NCBI GenBank assembly: GCA_910589125.1
Contig: CAJURX010000010.1
Span: 1 to 64,000 of the forward strand
DNA from: an uncultured Eggerthellaceae bacterium
Lineage (GTDB): Bacteria > Actinomycetota > Coriobacteriia > Coriobacteriales > Eggerthellaceae
Length of the DNA stretch: 64,000 nt
Direction: 5' to 3'
The position numbers were made by a program, and so were the translations under genes. Below the pieces are notes generated by a model, which was not told the origin of the DNA, made no database searches, and saw only the letters and a list, made by a program, of their open reading frames with translations. This document shows, piece by piece, positions 52,516 to 64,000 of this stretch. Each line of letters opens with the position of its first letter. Positions within the stretch are counted from its first letter, which is position 1.

Positions 52516-53831
52516 ATGCGCTCCGCAGCACCCAAGCGCTTCTCAGCGGGAAGCTCGCTCAGAGCATGCCCATTCGCCAGCACATGCCCCGGGAGCACGT
52601 CCTCGATGGGTCGCACGACGAAGTCGCGCTCTGTGGCGCGAGGATGCGGGAGCGTCAGCTCATCGGTGGCGTAGTCATACATCTGGTAATCCACGATATC
52701 GATATCCAACGTCCGGGGTCCGTTCGCTTCCGTGCGAACGCGCCCCAGCATGTTCTCGATGGCATGCAGGCAATCGAGGAGCTCGCGCGGCGGCAAGCCC
52801 GTGCGCAAGACGACGGCGATGTTCACGAAGTCGTCCTGGTCCTCCTTGTAGGCTGCCTTGCTCTTGTAGAACGGTGCGACATCGATCAGGAGCGTATCCG
52901 GCAGCTGGCAGAGCTTGCCCACCGCCAGATTGATCTGCGCCTGCTTGGCCTCATCCTCTTCGCCTGGCTCAGCGACCAGCGCCACGTTCGATCCCAGGCT
53001 GAGCACCACGTAGGGGCGCAGCTCCTTCAACGCCTCGACCGTTGCGGGCACCGCATGCACGCGCACGATGGATGCACCCAGCTCACACGCCATGAGCGCC
53101 TCGGTCGCCGAAGCTGCGTCGCGCGCTGCCACATCAGAGGCATCCAGCTTGTATGCACCGGTGATGAAGCGCTTCCGGGACACCGCGCACATGACGGGAT
53201 ACCCAAGATGGCGAACCTCGTGGATGTTGCGCATGAGCTCGATCGTCTGGCTCGGAGTCTTCCCGAAGCCAGGGCCCGGGTCGACGCATATCCTGTCGTG
53301 CGCCACGCCCGCCTCTTCCAGTAGATGCGCCTGCTGGCGCAGATAGCCGCAGACCTCGGTGACCACGTCCTCATACTGGGGGTCATCCTGCATGGTGGCT
53401 GGTTCGCCTTGCATGTGCATGACCACGAGCCCCACTGAAGCGTCTACGACAGCCTGGATCATGGCCGGATCGCGAAAGCCCGACACATCGTTCACGATGG
53501 AAGCACCCGCTTGGATAGCGCGCGCGGCAACATCCGCATGGCGCGTATCGATGGAGACGCAGATGCCCTCCTCTGCAAGGAGGCGCACCACCTCTCCCAC
53601 GCGCTCCCATTCCTCCTCAGGCGACACGAGATCAGCCCCAGGACGGGTGGATTCCCCGCCGACGTCGATGATCTCAGCGCCTGCCTCAATCATCTGTCGC
53701 GCGCGCTCAAGGGCGACTTGCTCCTTGCCAGCAAGGCCATCGCCCGAGAACGAGTCAGGCGTCATGTTGAGGATGCCCATCACGTGAGGGCGTCGACAAT
53801 CGAATCCGTATGAACCGCATCTCCAGAACAT
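52512..53831 (-). CDS. folP-folK: Fused dihydropteroate synthase / HPPK
   Basis: A 439-residue two-domain folate enzyme. Residues about 15-275 are dihydropteroate synthase: VMGILNMTPDSFSGDG, IIDVGGESTRPGA, VNDVSGFRDP, DPGPGFGKT and SRKRFI. Residues about 283-425 are 6-hydroxymethyl-7,8-dihydropterin pyrophosphokinase: VLSLGSNVA and GPRTLDIDIVDY. Fusing the two joins consecutive steps. ATG 53831 lies eight bases after a TATACT, so it is probably leaderless. birA follows. Confidence 0.95.
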   Translation of the reverse strand: MFWRCGSYGFDCRRPHVMGILNMTPDSFSGDGLAGKEQVALERARQMIEAGAEIIDVGGESTRPGADLVSPEEEWERVGEVVRLLAEEGICVSIDTRHADVAARAIQAGASIVNDVSGFRDPAMIQAVVDASVGLVVMHMQGEPATMQDDPQYEDVVTEVCGYLRQQAHLLEEAGVAHDRICVDPGPGFGKTPSQTIELMRNIHEVRHLGYPVMCAVSRKRFITGAYKLDASDVAARDAASATEALMACELGASIVRVHAVPATVEALKELRPYVVLSLGSNVALVAEPGEEDEAKQAQINLAVGKLCQLPDTLLIDVAPFYKSKAAYKEDQDDFVNIAVVLRTGLPPRELLDCLHAIENMLGRVRTEANGPRTLDIDIVDYQMYDYATDELTLPHPRATERDFVVRPIEDVLPGHVLANGHALSELPAEKRLGAAERM

Positions 53832-53839
53832 GGGGCAAG

Positions 53840-53845
53840 AGTATA
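53840..53845 (-). promoter_or_regulatory. -10 box (TATACT) of a probable leaderless folP-folK promoter
   Basis: TATACT on the minus strand ends eight bases before ATG 53831; no ribosome site between. Confidence 0.55.
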
Positions 53846-53946
53846 GACGATGCAGCTCGCGCGCCAAGGAGGGATGAGCGCATCCGGCCTCAAGCGAGCA
53901 CCGGATGCACCGAGGCATGCTCCATTCGAGCTGCGACCCGCTAGAG

Positions 53947-56580
53947 CTACTTCGCCTTCCGCATGATGAGGCTACCGATCCGCTTGCGCCCCGTGAGCGC
54001 CGCGACCACCAAGGCACCAGACACGCAGAGCAGGGCGACCGCCAAGAGCTTGCTCGCAACATCACCGGTCTGTGCGAGCGGAGACGAGTCGTAGCCACCG
54101 CCGACCGGACCGGGCTGCGGCTGTGGGCCGTCCGTGGACGTGGGCCCTTCGCCGCGCACGCCAGGCGCACCGCTACCGGCACCGTCACCCGAACCGCTCC
54201 CTTGCCCATCTCCCGTAGAAGGAGGTGTCGCACCCGGCTCCAACACCAGTGCGAACGGGCTGAAGTGCGTGGTCTGGAAGAAGATGTGCTCGAGGCTCGC
54301 GTCCACCCACGTCTGCATCTTCGTGCGCGTGCCGGTCGCGGGATCGATGTGGTAGAAGGCAAGGGTGCCGTGGCGATGCATCTCGCGCATGCCATCGTCC
54401 ATCGGTATCTGGACGGTGAGCGGATACTGCGGCTTGTTCCACGCATGGTCGGCACCATCGCTCTTGTTGACGAAGTGGATGTCGTAGACGCCCTGGATGC
54501 GCGCGCCCTCGCCTGCAAGGCCAGCCACCGCATCGTCGATGGCTCCCCCTGACGTGCGAGAGATGGAGAGCGCGACGGAGTCCAGCTCGTTCAGGATATC
54601 TGCTGGGAACGCCTCAGCGAGCTTGATGGTGGCAGCACCCAACGGCGAATCCGCAGGTGCCGCGCACAGGTCGCTCGGTGCCTCCACCACGACCGTGCAG
54701 TATTCCGACCGCTGCCCGTTGGCCGTGGCCGTGATGCGACAATCCAGCTGCTGTCCCTCCCTGGTCAGGGATTCGCGCACGGGACGCACCACGCCATGCT
54801 CATCCACCGTGGCAACGCTCGGATTCGACGATGTCCACGTGAGGCTCACGCGCGGATCATCCGGATCGACCTTGGCGGTGAGCTGCTTGCCGCCGATGTC
54901 CCGGGTGCTGATCGTGAGCGCGCCCTTGGAGAGGTCAGAGCCCTCATGCTCCAGCTTCACGGATGCGATGGTCAGCGACGGCTCCGTCACATCATCCGGG
55001 TCGGGATGCACCGTGATGGTGTACTCATGCGTTGCGTTGAAGCAGTCCGTAAGCGTGATGCGCGCAGTGCCCACCGAGAGCGGGATGATGTCGAAGGGCG
55101 CGAGCTGCGTGACGAAGTCAGGGAAGTCGATGGGCTTGATCTCCACCACGGAAGGATCGGATGAGGTCAGGCTCTTCACGAACGGCTTCGCCCATGACGT
55201 TGCATAGGAGAGGTACTTGGCCCGAACGGGCAGCTTCACGGGCGAAGCATCAGAAAGTGCCCAGGCATCATCCACACAGATGCGCTGCGTGGAGCCCACC
55301 TGCATGTCATGATCTGCGACCGCCACCTCCGGACGATCGGTGCTCACCGTCACCTTGAACGTGACAGACTGAGACGGCTGCTGCTTGAGCGAGAGGGTCA
55401 CGTTCGTGGTGCCCGCGCTCTTCGGCGTGAAGCGCAGATCATAGGTATGGCTATCAGGGCCCGTGACGACGCCATTCCCATTCACGAAGTACAGGCGAGG
55501 ATTGTAGACGCTGGATATGACGTTCTCATCCTGGATGGAGATGTCGAAGAGCTCCTCGAAGCCGAAGGTGGCCGGTGCTGACCCCACTGCAGATTCATAC
55601 CGGACCATGTACTGCTGCTCGTAATAGGCGAAGCCGCCCGAACACGGGTACTCATAGTAATAGGAATCCATGTAGGGGCTCGCGGACGGATCGAACGACG
55701 TGCTCTCGTAGGCGTAGGTCACGACCTCAGAGGAGGGTACGCTCAACGCGACGGCCTCATTGGGAGCATCCACCGCGCTCGCCTCGAAGTTGACCATCCC
55801 TTGATAGGTGACGCCCGTATCCACATGGCGATACTGGTAGTCGATCTTGATCCATGACCTTCCCGCTGCTTGAGACTCGAACACGAGGGCCGTGCTCCCA
55901 TCCGTGTTCTCAACGCGTAGGGTTCTCAGTGCTTGGGGGTCGGTGGAATCCACCCTGATGGTGTCCAGAGAGTACTTCTCTGAGTCCTCGATGGACCGCC
56001 AGTCGTCATAGATGCCGTCTTGCCCGCTCTGGATGTTGGGGTCCACCCGGAAGCGCGCGTAGGCGCGCCCATCGTGCGCCGAGCGGTCCACGCACACCTT
56101 GTTCAAGCCGTTGGCGAAGGAGCGATCGTCGATGCGCTCGCTCGTAGCGGGATCGGTGCCATGCCACTCCTCCAAGACGATGGTGACATCCACATTCGTC
56201 TCCACGCCCACCTGATCGCGAGGCTGGATGCCAGCGCCCGGATCATCGGATGCGGGCGCCTCAGGGACCTCGGCATCCACAGGCTGCTCGGCAGCGCCAT
56301 CCTCCGTCAGGGCACCATCCGCCGCCGCATCATCAGGCTGATCGCCCTCAGGAGCAGCTGCATCTTCCGCCTCCTCTTGCGTTGCAGGCGGATCGGATGC
56401 CTCCGGCGCTTCGATCGCGTCATCGGTGTCCGCCAGCGCTACGGATGGCTGCAATGCGAATGAGGGGACCAGGAGGAATGCCAGCAGCACCGCAAGCCCG
56501 ATGCGCAGTGCCCTGCTCGCCACCGTTCCCGTTCGAGCACCCTCTGCACGGATGCCCTCATGTGCACTCCCATACCCCAT
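53947..56580 (-). CDS. Large cell-surface protein with Ig-like (BIG2) repeats and LAQTG anchor
   Basis: An 877-residue exported protein: signal peptide (about 25-50), an acidic Ala/Pro/Glu linker (52-115), then several beta-rich repeats; SLTWTSSNPSVATVDEHGVV is a typical BIG2 segment. A Gly/Pro-rich stalk precedes LAQTG (835-839), a hydrophobic helix and a basic end (RKAK). The LAxTG motif is a variant sorting signal like that of class E sortases. It may be a wall-attached adhesin. GGAG is upstream of ATG. The sortase at 19179 could handle it. Confidence 0.85.
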   Translation of the reverse strand: MGYGSAHEGIRAEGARTGTVASRALRIGLAVLLAFLLVPSFALQPSVALADTDDAIEAPEASDPPATQEEAEDAAAPEGDQPDDAAADGALTEDGAAEQPVDAEVPEAPASDDPGAGIQPRDQVGVETNVDVTIVLEEWHGTDPATSERIDDRSFANGLNKVCVDRSAHDGRAYARFRVDPNIQSGQDGIYDDWRSIEDSEKYSLDTIRVDSTDPQALRTLRVENTDGSTALVFESQAAGRSWIKIDYQYRHVDTGVTYQGMVNFEASAVDAPNEAVALSVPSSEVVTYAYESTSFDPSASPYMDSYYYEYPCSGGFAYYEQQYMVRYESAVGSAPATFGFEELFDISIQDENVISSVYNPRLYFVNGNGVVTGPDSHTYDLRFTPKSAGTTNVTLSLKQQPSQSVTFKVTVSTDRPEVAVADHDMQVGSTQRICVDDAWALSDASPVKLPVRAKYLSYATSWAKPFVKSLTSSDPSVVEIKPIDFPDFVTQLAPFDIIPLSVGTARITLTDCFNATHEYTITVHPDPDDVTEPSLTIASVKLEHEGSDLSKGALTISTRDIGGKQLTAKVDPDDPRVSLTWTSSNPSVATVDEHGVVRPVRESLTREGQQLDCRITATANGQRSEYCTVVVEAPSDLCAAPADSPLGAATIKLAEAFPADILNELDSVALSISRTSGGAIDDAVAGLAGEGARIQGVYDIHFVNKSDGADHAWNKPQYPLTVQIPMDDGMREMHRHGTLAFYHIDPATGTRTKMQTWVDASLEHIFFQTTHFSPFALVLEPGATPPSTGDGQGSGSGDGAGSGAPGVRGEGPTSTDGPQPQPGPVGGGYDSSPLAQTGDVASKLLAVALLCVSGALVVAALTGRKRIGSLIMRKAK

Positions 56581-56610
56581 GATCTCTCACTCCCCATAAC
56601 GCATTCCCCA

Positions 56611-56656
56611 TTAGATACCGAAACGATACTTTCTCAGGTCAACATTCGACCTGAGA
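56611..56656 (-). promoter_or_regulatory. Dyad and -35-like box upstream of the surface protein gene
   Basis: TCTCAGGTC (56632-56640) and GACCTGAGA (56648-56656) form a perfect 9-bp inverted repeat with a 7-base centre. It overlaps a minus-strand TTGACC (56642-56637), whose downstream -10 (near GTATCT or TATCTA, 18-19 bases away) is weak. A repressor or activator bound here would control the surface protein gene. Confidence 0.45.
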
Positions 56657-56700
56657 TCGCATCACGTATCATGGAAAAACCATGCGATATGGAGACGAAG

Positions 56701-56729
56701 AACGCCCCTCGCTGCTTGCAAGGGGCGTT
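56701..56729 (-). terminator. Hairpin after ftsH
   Basis: AACGCCCCT (56701-56709) and AGGGGCGTT (56721-56729) form a perfect 9-bp stem with an 11-base loop, 87 bases past the ftsH stop. No T run follows on either strand, so it is a possible, not a classic, terminator. Nothing else was recognised between 56657 and 56815. Confidence 0.4.
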
Positions 56730-56815
56730 GCTCCATATACCCATACCCGACCTTCTGTGCTCATGCACGGCACCCTCCGTGGGCATGCAGGAGAGCGCCC
56801 ATCGCGCACCTCGTA

Positions 56816-59419
<2,604 letters not shown>

Positions 59420-59435
59420 TCGATACACCCTTTGC

Positions 59436-59987
59436 TCACTTGTATATCTCTGGCTTGAGGATCCCTATCTCAGGGAGATTGCGATAGCGCTCGGCGAAAT
59501 CCAGCCCGTATCCCACGACGAACTCATCCGGGCAGTCGAACCCAAGGTACGCGCAGTCCACCTCTTCGGTGCGAGGAACATCCTTGCGGAGCATGGCCGC
59601 GACCTTGATGGAGAGCGGCTCGCGCGTCATCAGGTGCCTGCGAAGATGGTTCAGCGTCAGGCCGGAATCGATGATGTCCTCGGCGATGATCAGATGCTTG
59701 TCCTTGATGCTGCCGGTGAGGTCCTTATCGATGCGGACCACGCCAGAGCTCTTGGCCGCCGCACCATAGGAGGACACGGCCATGTAGTCCATCTCCAGCG
59801 GCAGGTCCACCGCCCGGGACAGATCAGCCATGAAGGTGGCCGCTCCGCGCAAGACGCACATCATCACGATGCCCTCGCCCGCAGCCACGCACGGCGCATA
59901 GTCGCGCGTGATGGCGTCCCCCATCTGAGCGACGCGCTCTGCTATCTGCTCAGGAGTGAACAGCACCTCTTGGATGTCAGCGTGCAA
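59436..59987 (-). CDS. hpt: Hypoxanthine-guanine phosphoribosyltransferase
   Basis: A 183-residue HPRT of standard length: VLRGAATFMADLSRA, the PRPP motif LIIAEDIIDSGLTL, and FVVGYGLDFAERYRNLPEIG. It salvages hypoxanthine and guanine. It starts at TTG 59987 (five bases after AGGAA), which gives the normal HxDIxxVLF N-terminus; no ATG is near. tilS-hpt-ftsH is a widely conserved order; here maf lies between. Confidence 0.95.
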   Translation of the reverse strand: MHADIQEVLFTPEQIAERVAQMGDAITRDYAPCVAAGEGIVMMCVLRGAATFMADLSRAVDLPLEMDYMAVSSYGAAAKSSGVVRIDKDLTGSIKDKHLIIAEDIIDSGLTLNHLRRHLMTREPLSIKVAAMLRKDVPRTEEVDCAYLGFDCPDEFVVGYGLDFAERYRNLPEIGILKPEIYK

Positions 59988-60155
59988 TCTGCTTCCTCAA
60001 CGTCCTTGCATGGCGCTCATCTCAAGCGCCCTCTCGTTAACCGCGTAAGTGTAACATTCGCACGCATCCGAACCGAACATGGACACGAAGATGACACCAT
60101 GCGCCCCTACCAGGGAGCAGGTGACGGACGCCGCGAGCGCATGGGTGGCAGAGCG

Positions 60156-60812
60156 TCAGGCCCTCAGCTCGGGGTATTCAGCCAGAAGGCGCTCCACCGG
60201 AAGGCCCACGATGGTGTCGAATGCGCCGTCGTAGCGCTCCACCAATGCGCGCCCCTCGCCCTGGATGGCGTAGGCTCCGGCCTTGTCGAACGATTCCCCC
60301 TTGCGGAGGTAGTCCGCGATCTCCTCATCCGTCAGCTCTTTGAACGTGACCGATGAGGCGTCAGCGAAGGTGCGATAGGCAAGGGACACCTCATCCCCGG
60401 CACCCACGAGCAGCATCCAGAGCGACACGCCGGTGATGACCTGATGCGTGCTCCCTGCGAGCTCGCTCAGCATGCGCTTCGCATCATCCAGATTCCTGGG
60501 CTTCCCGAATATCTCAGAGCCCTTGACCACCATGGTGTCAGCCCCGATGACGGCGAACATGCCCTCTTCGCCCGTTGCCAAGAGCTCCTGCACGGCAGCC
60601 CCGGCCTTCTTCTCCGCCAGCTTCTTCGCTGCCTCCGCCGGGATCAGCAGCTCATCAGCCTCCAGCGTCTCATCCACTGCCTCTGCGGGCACCAGCACGC
60701 GCACGGACACGCCCGCGTCCTCTAAGAGCTTCTTCCTGCGCGGGCTCGCGCTTGCCAGGACCACCTTCATCTGCGGCGCTTCCGCTGCCTGCCCCTCAGA
60801 GCCGTCTCTCAT
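60156..60812 (-). CDS. maf: Maf-family nucleotide pyrophosphatase
   Basis: A 218-residue Maf protein: LASASPRRKKLL near the start, VIGADTMVVKGSEIFGKP, and YAIQGEGRALVERYDGAFDTIVG-type motifs near the end. Such enzymes hydrolyse modified or non-standard nucleotides (dTTP/UTP or m7GTP types). ATG 60812 directly follows the tilS stop (TAGATG). The first 14 residues before MKVVLASAS are extra, so ATG 60770 is also possible. It lies in the tilS-hpt-ftsH cluster. Confidence 0.92.
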   Translation of the reverse strand: MRDGSEGQAAEAPQMKVVLASASPRRKKLLEDAGVSVRVLVPAEAVDETLEADELLIPAEAAKKLAEKKAGAAVQELLATGEEGMFAVIGADTMVVKGSEIFGKPRNLDDAKRMLSELAGSTHQVITGVSLWMLLVGAGDEVSLAYRTFADASSVTFKELTDEEIADYLRKGESFDKAGAYAIQGEGRALVERYDGAFDTIVGLPVERLLAEYPELRA

Positions 60813-61922
60813 CTAAACCCTCTTCCTCCGAGCACGGAATGCGCTCATGGGCTCTATCCGCACGCCAAGCTTGTTGGCGCTTATGGCGATGTCACCCTGT
60901 ATGTTGTCAACATGACCGCTCACGGGACGGCCGTCTGCGAATGCCTCCAGCACGCGCTCCACGCTGCGCGCGTCGATGCGCTCCTCAGCCCCCAGCATCC
61001 CCTTCAGCACCGCATGCACGCATCGGCGCTGGAGCGGACGCGCCAACGCACCGAATGCCGGCTCCAAGAGGAACCCCTGGTCAGGTGCACCCTCCTCCAA
61101 CTGGATGGCGCACGAGGCGAGCGCCTCATCAGCCATGCCATCCAGCATGTCATCCTCATCGGCGATCAGGTTCATGGAGCGGACCAGGTTGTCAGTCGCC
61201 CGCACATCCCATTCGCGCGCCTTGGGCACGATGTTCTGCCGAACGTAGGCGCGGAACCTATCCGTATGCGCGTTCGTGGCATCCTCGCGCCAGAGGCCGT
61301 CCCTCGCATCGCGCACGATGCGAGCATCACCCGCTTCCGCAAGAGCGCGAACGAACGTGCGGAGGTCTGCTCGCGTGCAGTCGAGGAGCGGCCGCACCAC
61401 GTTGCCGTTCCGATAGAGCATGCTGCGGAAGCCGCCCGGTCCCGTTCCCACGATGGAGCGCATGTAGAAGCTCTCAACGCGGTCATCCGCAGTGTGAGCA
61501 GTGACGATGCGCCCCTCCGAGAGCGGAACGGCCTCGTGCATGCACATGGACCCCAGCGCCTCGGCTGCAGCTGCATAGCGCTCGCGCCTCCCTTGCGCCT
61601 CCACATTCTCATGCGCGAGCTCCGCTTCGCGCGCCACATCCACCTCACAGCAGAAGAAGGGGAAGGCGAGCGCGTCGGCGAGCTGCTTGCAGAATGCTGC
61701 ATCATCCTCGGCGTCCTGCCCGCGCAGCTTGTGGTTCACATGCAGCATGGCCACCGGCCCCACATCACCCGATCGGGCGAGCTCATGCATGGCATATGCA
61801 AGAGCTGTGGAATCAGAGCCGCCTGACACCATGAGCAGGCATGCCGAATCAGGCCCGAACAATCCCCGCGCCTGCGCCGTCTTCCGAGCGGCTTCGATGA
61901 TATGTCTGCCCTGGTTCGCCAT
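60813..61922 (-). CDS. tilS: tRNA(Ile)-lysidine synthase
   Basis: A 369-residue TilS with the PP-loop VSGGSDST (32-39), HVNHKLRG, and HTADDRVESFYMRSIVGTGP. The PP-loop half is complete; the C-terminal domain is short, as in other actinobacterial forms. It converts C34 of tRNA(Ile)CAU to lysidine, which is essential for AUA reading. ATG 61922 starts MANQGRH; no good ribosome site. It is divergent from the WYL gene, 44 bases away. Confidence 0.94.
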   Translation of the reverse strand: MANQGRHIIEAARKTAQARGLFGPDSACLLMVSGGSDSTALAYAMHELARSGDVGPVAMLHVNHKLRGQDAEDDAAFCKQLADALAFPFFCCEVDVAREAELAHENVEAQGRRERYAAAAEALGSMCMHEAVPLSEGRIVTAHTADDRVESFYMRSIVGTGPGGFRSMLYRNGNVVRPLLDCTRADLRTFVRALAEAGDARIVRDARDGLWREDATNAHTDRFRAYVRQNIVPKAREWDVRATDNLVRSMNLIADEDDMLDGMADEALASCAIQLEEGAPDQGFLLEPAFGALARPLQRRCVHAVLKGMLGAEERIDARSVERVLEAFADGRPVSGHVDNIQGDIAISANKLGVRIEPMSAFRARRKRV

Positions 61923-61966
61923 GGTGTAATCTGTGTGCCGACAACTGTACCAGATAGGGAGCAGCC

Positions 61967-62977
61967 ATGGCACAGAACCGCAAACCCCGCATCCTCTACG
62001 TGGCGAAGATGCTCTTGGAGGAGACCGATGCCGAGCATGGGCTGACGCGCCCTGAGATCGAGGCTCGCTTGGAGGACTACGGGATCTCGTCTGAGCGCAA
62101 GGCGCTCTATCGGGACTTCGAGAACCTGCGGGAGATCGGGTTCGATATCCAGACCACCAATACGAGGCCTGTCGGCTATTACCTGGGAACGCGCCTGTTC
62201 ACGCCACCGCAGATGGCGCTGCTCCTGGATGCCGTCCGCACGTCGCGCTCCATCACCGAGGAGACCTCGCAGGAGCTCTTGGGGAAGCTGCATCGCCTGC
62301 AATCCACGCACGAGGCAGCGCGCACCGAGCAGAGCGTGCATGTGACCGGGCGCGCCAAGACGCAGAACGATTCCGTGCTGACCACCATCGCGCAGATCCA
62401 GCAAGCCATGCATGAGAAGCGCGATATCTCGTTCTCCTACATGCGCTACGACGCCTCCCTGCGCTTGGTCGAGGCACCCGCATCAGATGGCAAGGAGCGC
62501 GTGCGGACGCCACTGTTCCTCATCTATGCAGATGACCGCTATTACCTGCTCGCATTCGATGAGGATGCTCCTGACAACATCCGAAGCTATCGCGTGGACC
62601 GGATGAAGAACGTGATGATCCGCGATGCGTCGGACCCTGCGCACAAGCCGGACGCCTCGTTCGACATCGGTCGGTACGAGCGCGAGCGCCTCGGCATGTT
62701 CAACATGGAGCCCGTGCGCATCAGCCTGCTGGTAGCCGAGGGCTTGGTCGGCAACATCGTGGACATCTTCGGCGTTGACGGTGCCACGGCAACACCCGCT
62801 GATGATGCGGGCACATGGGCGCACATGCATGTGAGCGCGTCCCCGAGCCCCGTGCTCTTCGGACAGATAGCGCAGTTCGGAGGGGACGTGCGCATCACCG
62901 GCCCCTCGCGCGTCGCGGATGCCTACCGCGCGCACTTGGAAGCGTGCCTCGCTGGCCAAGAGGGCCAGGAGGGCTGA
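61967..62977 (+). CDS. WYL-domain transcriptional regulator
   Basis: A 336-residue protein: N-terminal winged helix (about 12-70, with RKALYRDFENLREIGFDI), a linker, and a WYL domain with RTPLFLIYADDRYYLLAFDE followed by RSYRVDRMKNV (the R-x-Y-R-x-D-R pattern). It may bind nucleotides or nucleic acid; many members sit near defence or DNA-repair genes. GGGAG is seven bases before ATG. Divergent from tilS and convergent with the ABC permease, 27 bases apart, so its target is not clear. Confidence 0.88.
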   Translation: MAQNRKPRILYVAKMLLEETDAEHGLTRPEIEARLEDYGISSERKALYRDFENLREIGFDIQTTNTRPVGYYLGTRLFTPPQMALLLDAVRTSRSITEETSQELLGKLHRLQSTHEAARTEQSVHVTGRAKTQNDSVLTTIAQIQQAMHEKRDISFSYMRYDASLRLVEAPASDGKERVRTPLFLIYADDRYYLLAFDEDAPDNIRSYRVDRMKNVMIRDASDPAHKPDASFDIGRYERERLGMFNMEPVRISLLVAEGLVGNIVDIFGVDGATATPADDAGTWAHMHVSASPSPVLFGQIAQFGGDVRITGPSRVADAYRAHLEACLAGQEGQEG

Positions 62978-63004
62978 CGCGGCCCGCCGTTCGCGCCGCT
63001 ACGC

Positions 63005-64000
63005 CTATTCGGAGCGCAGCGCCTCCACCGGATCCTTGCGGCTAGCGCTGCTAGCCGGGATCAAACCAGCGATGAAGGACAGGAACACGCTGATGATGAT
63101 CAGGATGAGCCCGGCCATCCAAGGCAAGCTGGCCACGTTCGGCACGTCGAAGAGCGCATACACGATGGCGCTGGCCGGGATGCAGCAAAGCGCCGTGATC
63201 CCCACGCCCAGCACGCCCGAGATCAGGCCCTCGATCACCGTCTCCGCGTTGAATATCTGGGATATGTTGCGCTTCGACGCGCCGATGGCGCGCAGGATGC
63301 CTATCTCCTTGCGCCGCTCCAGCACGCTGATGTAGGTGATGACGCCGATCATGATGGAGCTGACGATCAGGCTGATGGACACGAATGCGATGAGCACGTA
63401 GGAGATCATGTCGATGATGGTGGTCACCGAGCTCATGAGCGCCCCCACGATGTCCGTGTACGTGATGGCCTTCGCCTCTTGCCCTGACGAGTTCATGCGA
63501 TCGTTGTACGCATCCAGGATGTCGATGACGCCCTGCTTCGCCTCGAAGTCCTTCGCGAAGATGTCTATCTCGTAGGGCTTCTCCATCTGCGCGTAATCCA
63601 GCTTCGCCAGGTTGTTATCGAAGGATGCCTCCTCCGGCGCCATCATGGACATGATGAGCTCGGTCAGCTCCTCCTCGGTCATATCGAAGCTGAATGCCTG
63701 CTTGAACGCTTCCTCGTCGATGCTCATGGCCGACGACATGCTGGATGCCAGACCACCCATGGCCTTCGTGAGCGCCGCAGTGATGGCCTGCTGCATCTGA
63801 GCGGAGAGCGTGGTCATGGTCTGGGTCATGTAGTCGGTCATGTACTGCTGGATGTAGGCCTGCATGGCCGTCATCTGCTGTTCCTGCATCTGCTGCATGG
63901 TGTCGGCATACTGCTTCATGATCGCCTGCGCACCCGGATCATCGTTGAGGTACCGCTGGATGGATTCCCGCACCGCATCGGGCGTCGTTGGGAATGGCGG
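63005..64000 (-). CDS. ABC transporter permease, FtsX/MacB type (5' part outside the window)
   Basis: The 3' end of a longer gene: 331 codons are visible, open past position 64000 (the GTG at 63973 is in-frame and not the true start). The first ~160 residues are a Gln/Met/Ala-rich outside domain with helical repeats (MQEQQMTAMQAYIQQYM). Three FtsX helices follow (about 195-220, 250-280, 290-315), ending in KDPVEALRSE, the usual C-terminus. It converges with the WYL gene. Confidence 0.85.
   Translation of the reverse strand, partial: PPFPTTPDAVRESIQRYLNDDPGAQAIMKQYADTMQQMQEQQMTAMQAYIQQYMTDYMTQTMTTLSAQMQQAITAALTKAMGGLASSMSSAMSIDEEAFKQAFSFDMTEEELTELIMSMMAPEEASFDNNLAKLDYAQMEKPYEIDIFAKDFEAKQGVIDILDAYNDRMNSSGQEAKAITYTDIVGALMSSVTTIIDMISYVLIAFVSISLIVSSIMIGVITYISVLERRKEIGILRAIGASKRNISQIFNAETVIEGLISGVLGVGITALCCIPASAIVYALFDVPNVASLPWMAGLILIIISVFLSFIAGLIPASSASRKDPVEALRSE

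Overview
The window is 64 kb of GC-rich, densely packed bacterial chromosome. The gene content suggests a Gram-positive, anaerobic member of the Actinobacteria, most likely class Coriobacteriia (Eggerthellaceae-like). The clues are class III fructose-1,6-bisphosphatase, a flavodiiron protein, a molybdopterin/Fe-S oxidoreductase operon, membrane-bound LuxR regulators, lar nickel-pincer genes, a sortase with a matching surface protein, and many promoters placed so close to the start codon that the mRNA is probably leaderless. No rRNA, tRNA or CRISPR array was seen; the only structural RNA recognised is the SRP RNA (16278-16397, minus).

Layout. 1-545: the start of an AAA_14-type ATPase gene (minus) behind twin palindromic operators, then a small repeat-bounded remnant of a REP-associated transposase. 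616-5076: a TetR regulator followed by a three-gene molybdo-oxidoreductase operon (catalytic subunit without Tat signal, four-cluster ferredoxin subunit, DmsC-like anchor). 5162-15535: an accessory island with a TIR-TM-propeller protein, seven mostly overlapping minus-strand genes for envelope and coiled-coil proteins (including an OmpA-domain lipoprotein), and a divergent gene ending in a ryanodine-receptor (RyR) domain. This is the best candidate for an undescribed system. 15591-23497: DedA, SRP RNA, flavodiiron protein, YgjP-type peptidase, rsmI, sortase, a holin-like protein, a TrpB2 gene behind a complete tryptophan attenuator, and a GH25 lipoprotein.

23646-35695: drug and oligopeptide transporters, YbaK, a RhaD-like aldolase with a proline-rich tail, larC (short), larB and larE, two EamA transporters, a LysR regulator, a cyclophilin lipoprotein and dtd. 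35766-43117: a MacB-like ABC transporter with its own two-component system, then a LysR regulator with cysK. 43151-54000: fbp, a PARG-like protein, an ABC-2 exporter divergent from a membrane LuxR regulator, an aminotransferase, birA and a folP-folK fusion. 53947-64000: a large LAQTG surface protein, the tilS-maf-hpt-ftsH cluster, a WYL regulator, and the 3' part of another ABC permease gene.

The housekeeping genes form short, overlapping operons. Two themes recur: transcription likely starts at or next to the start codon in at least eight genes, and regulators sit next to the transport or redox genes they probably control.
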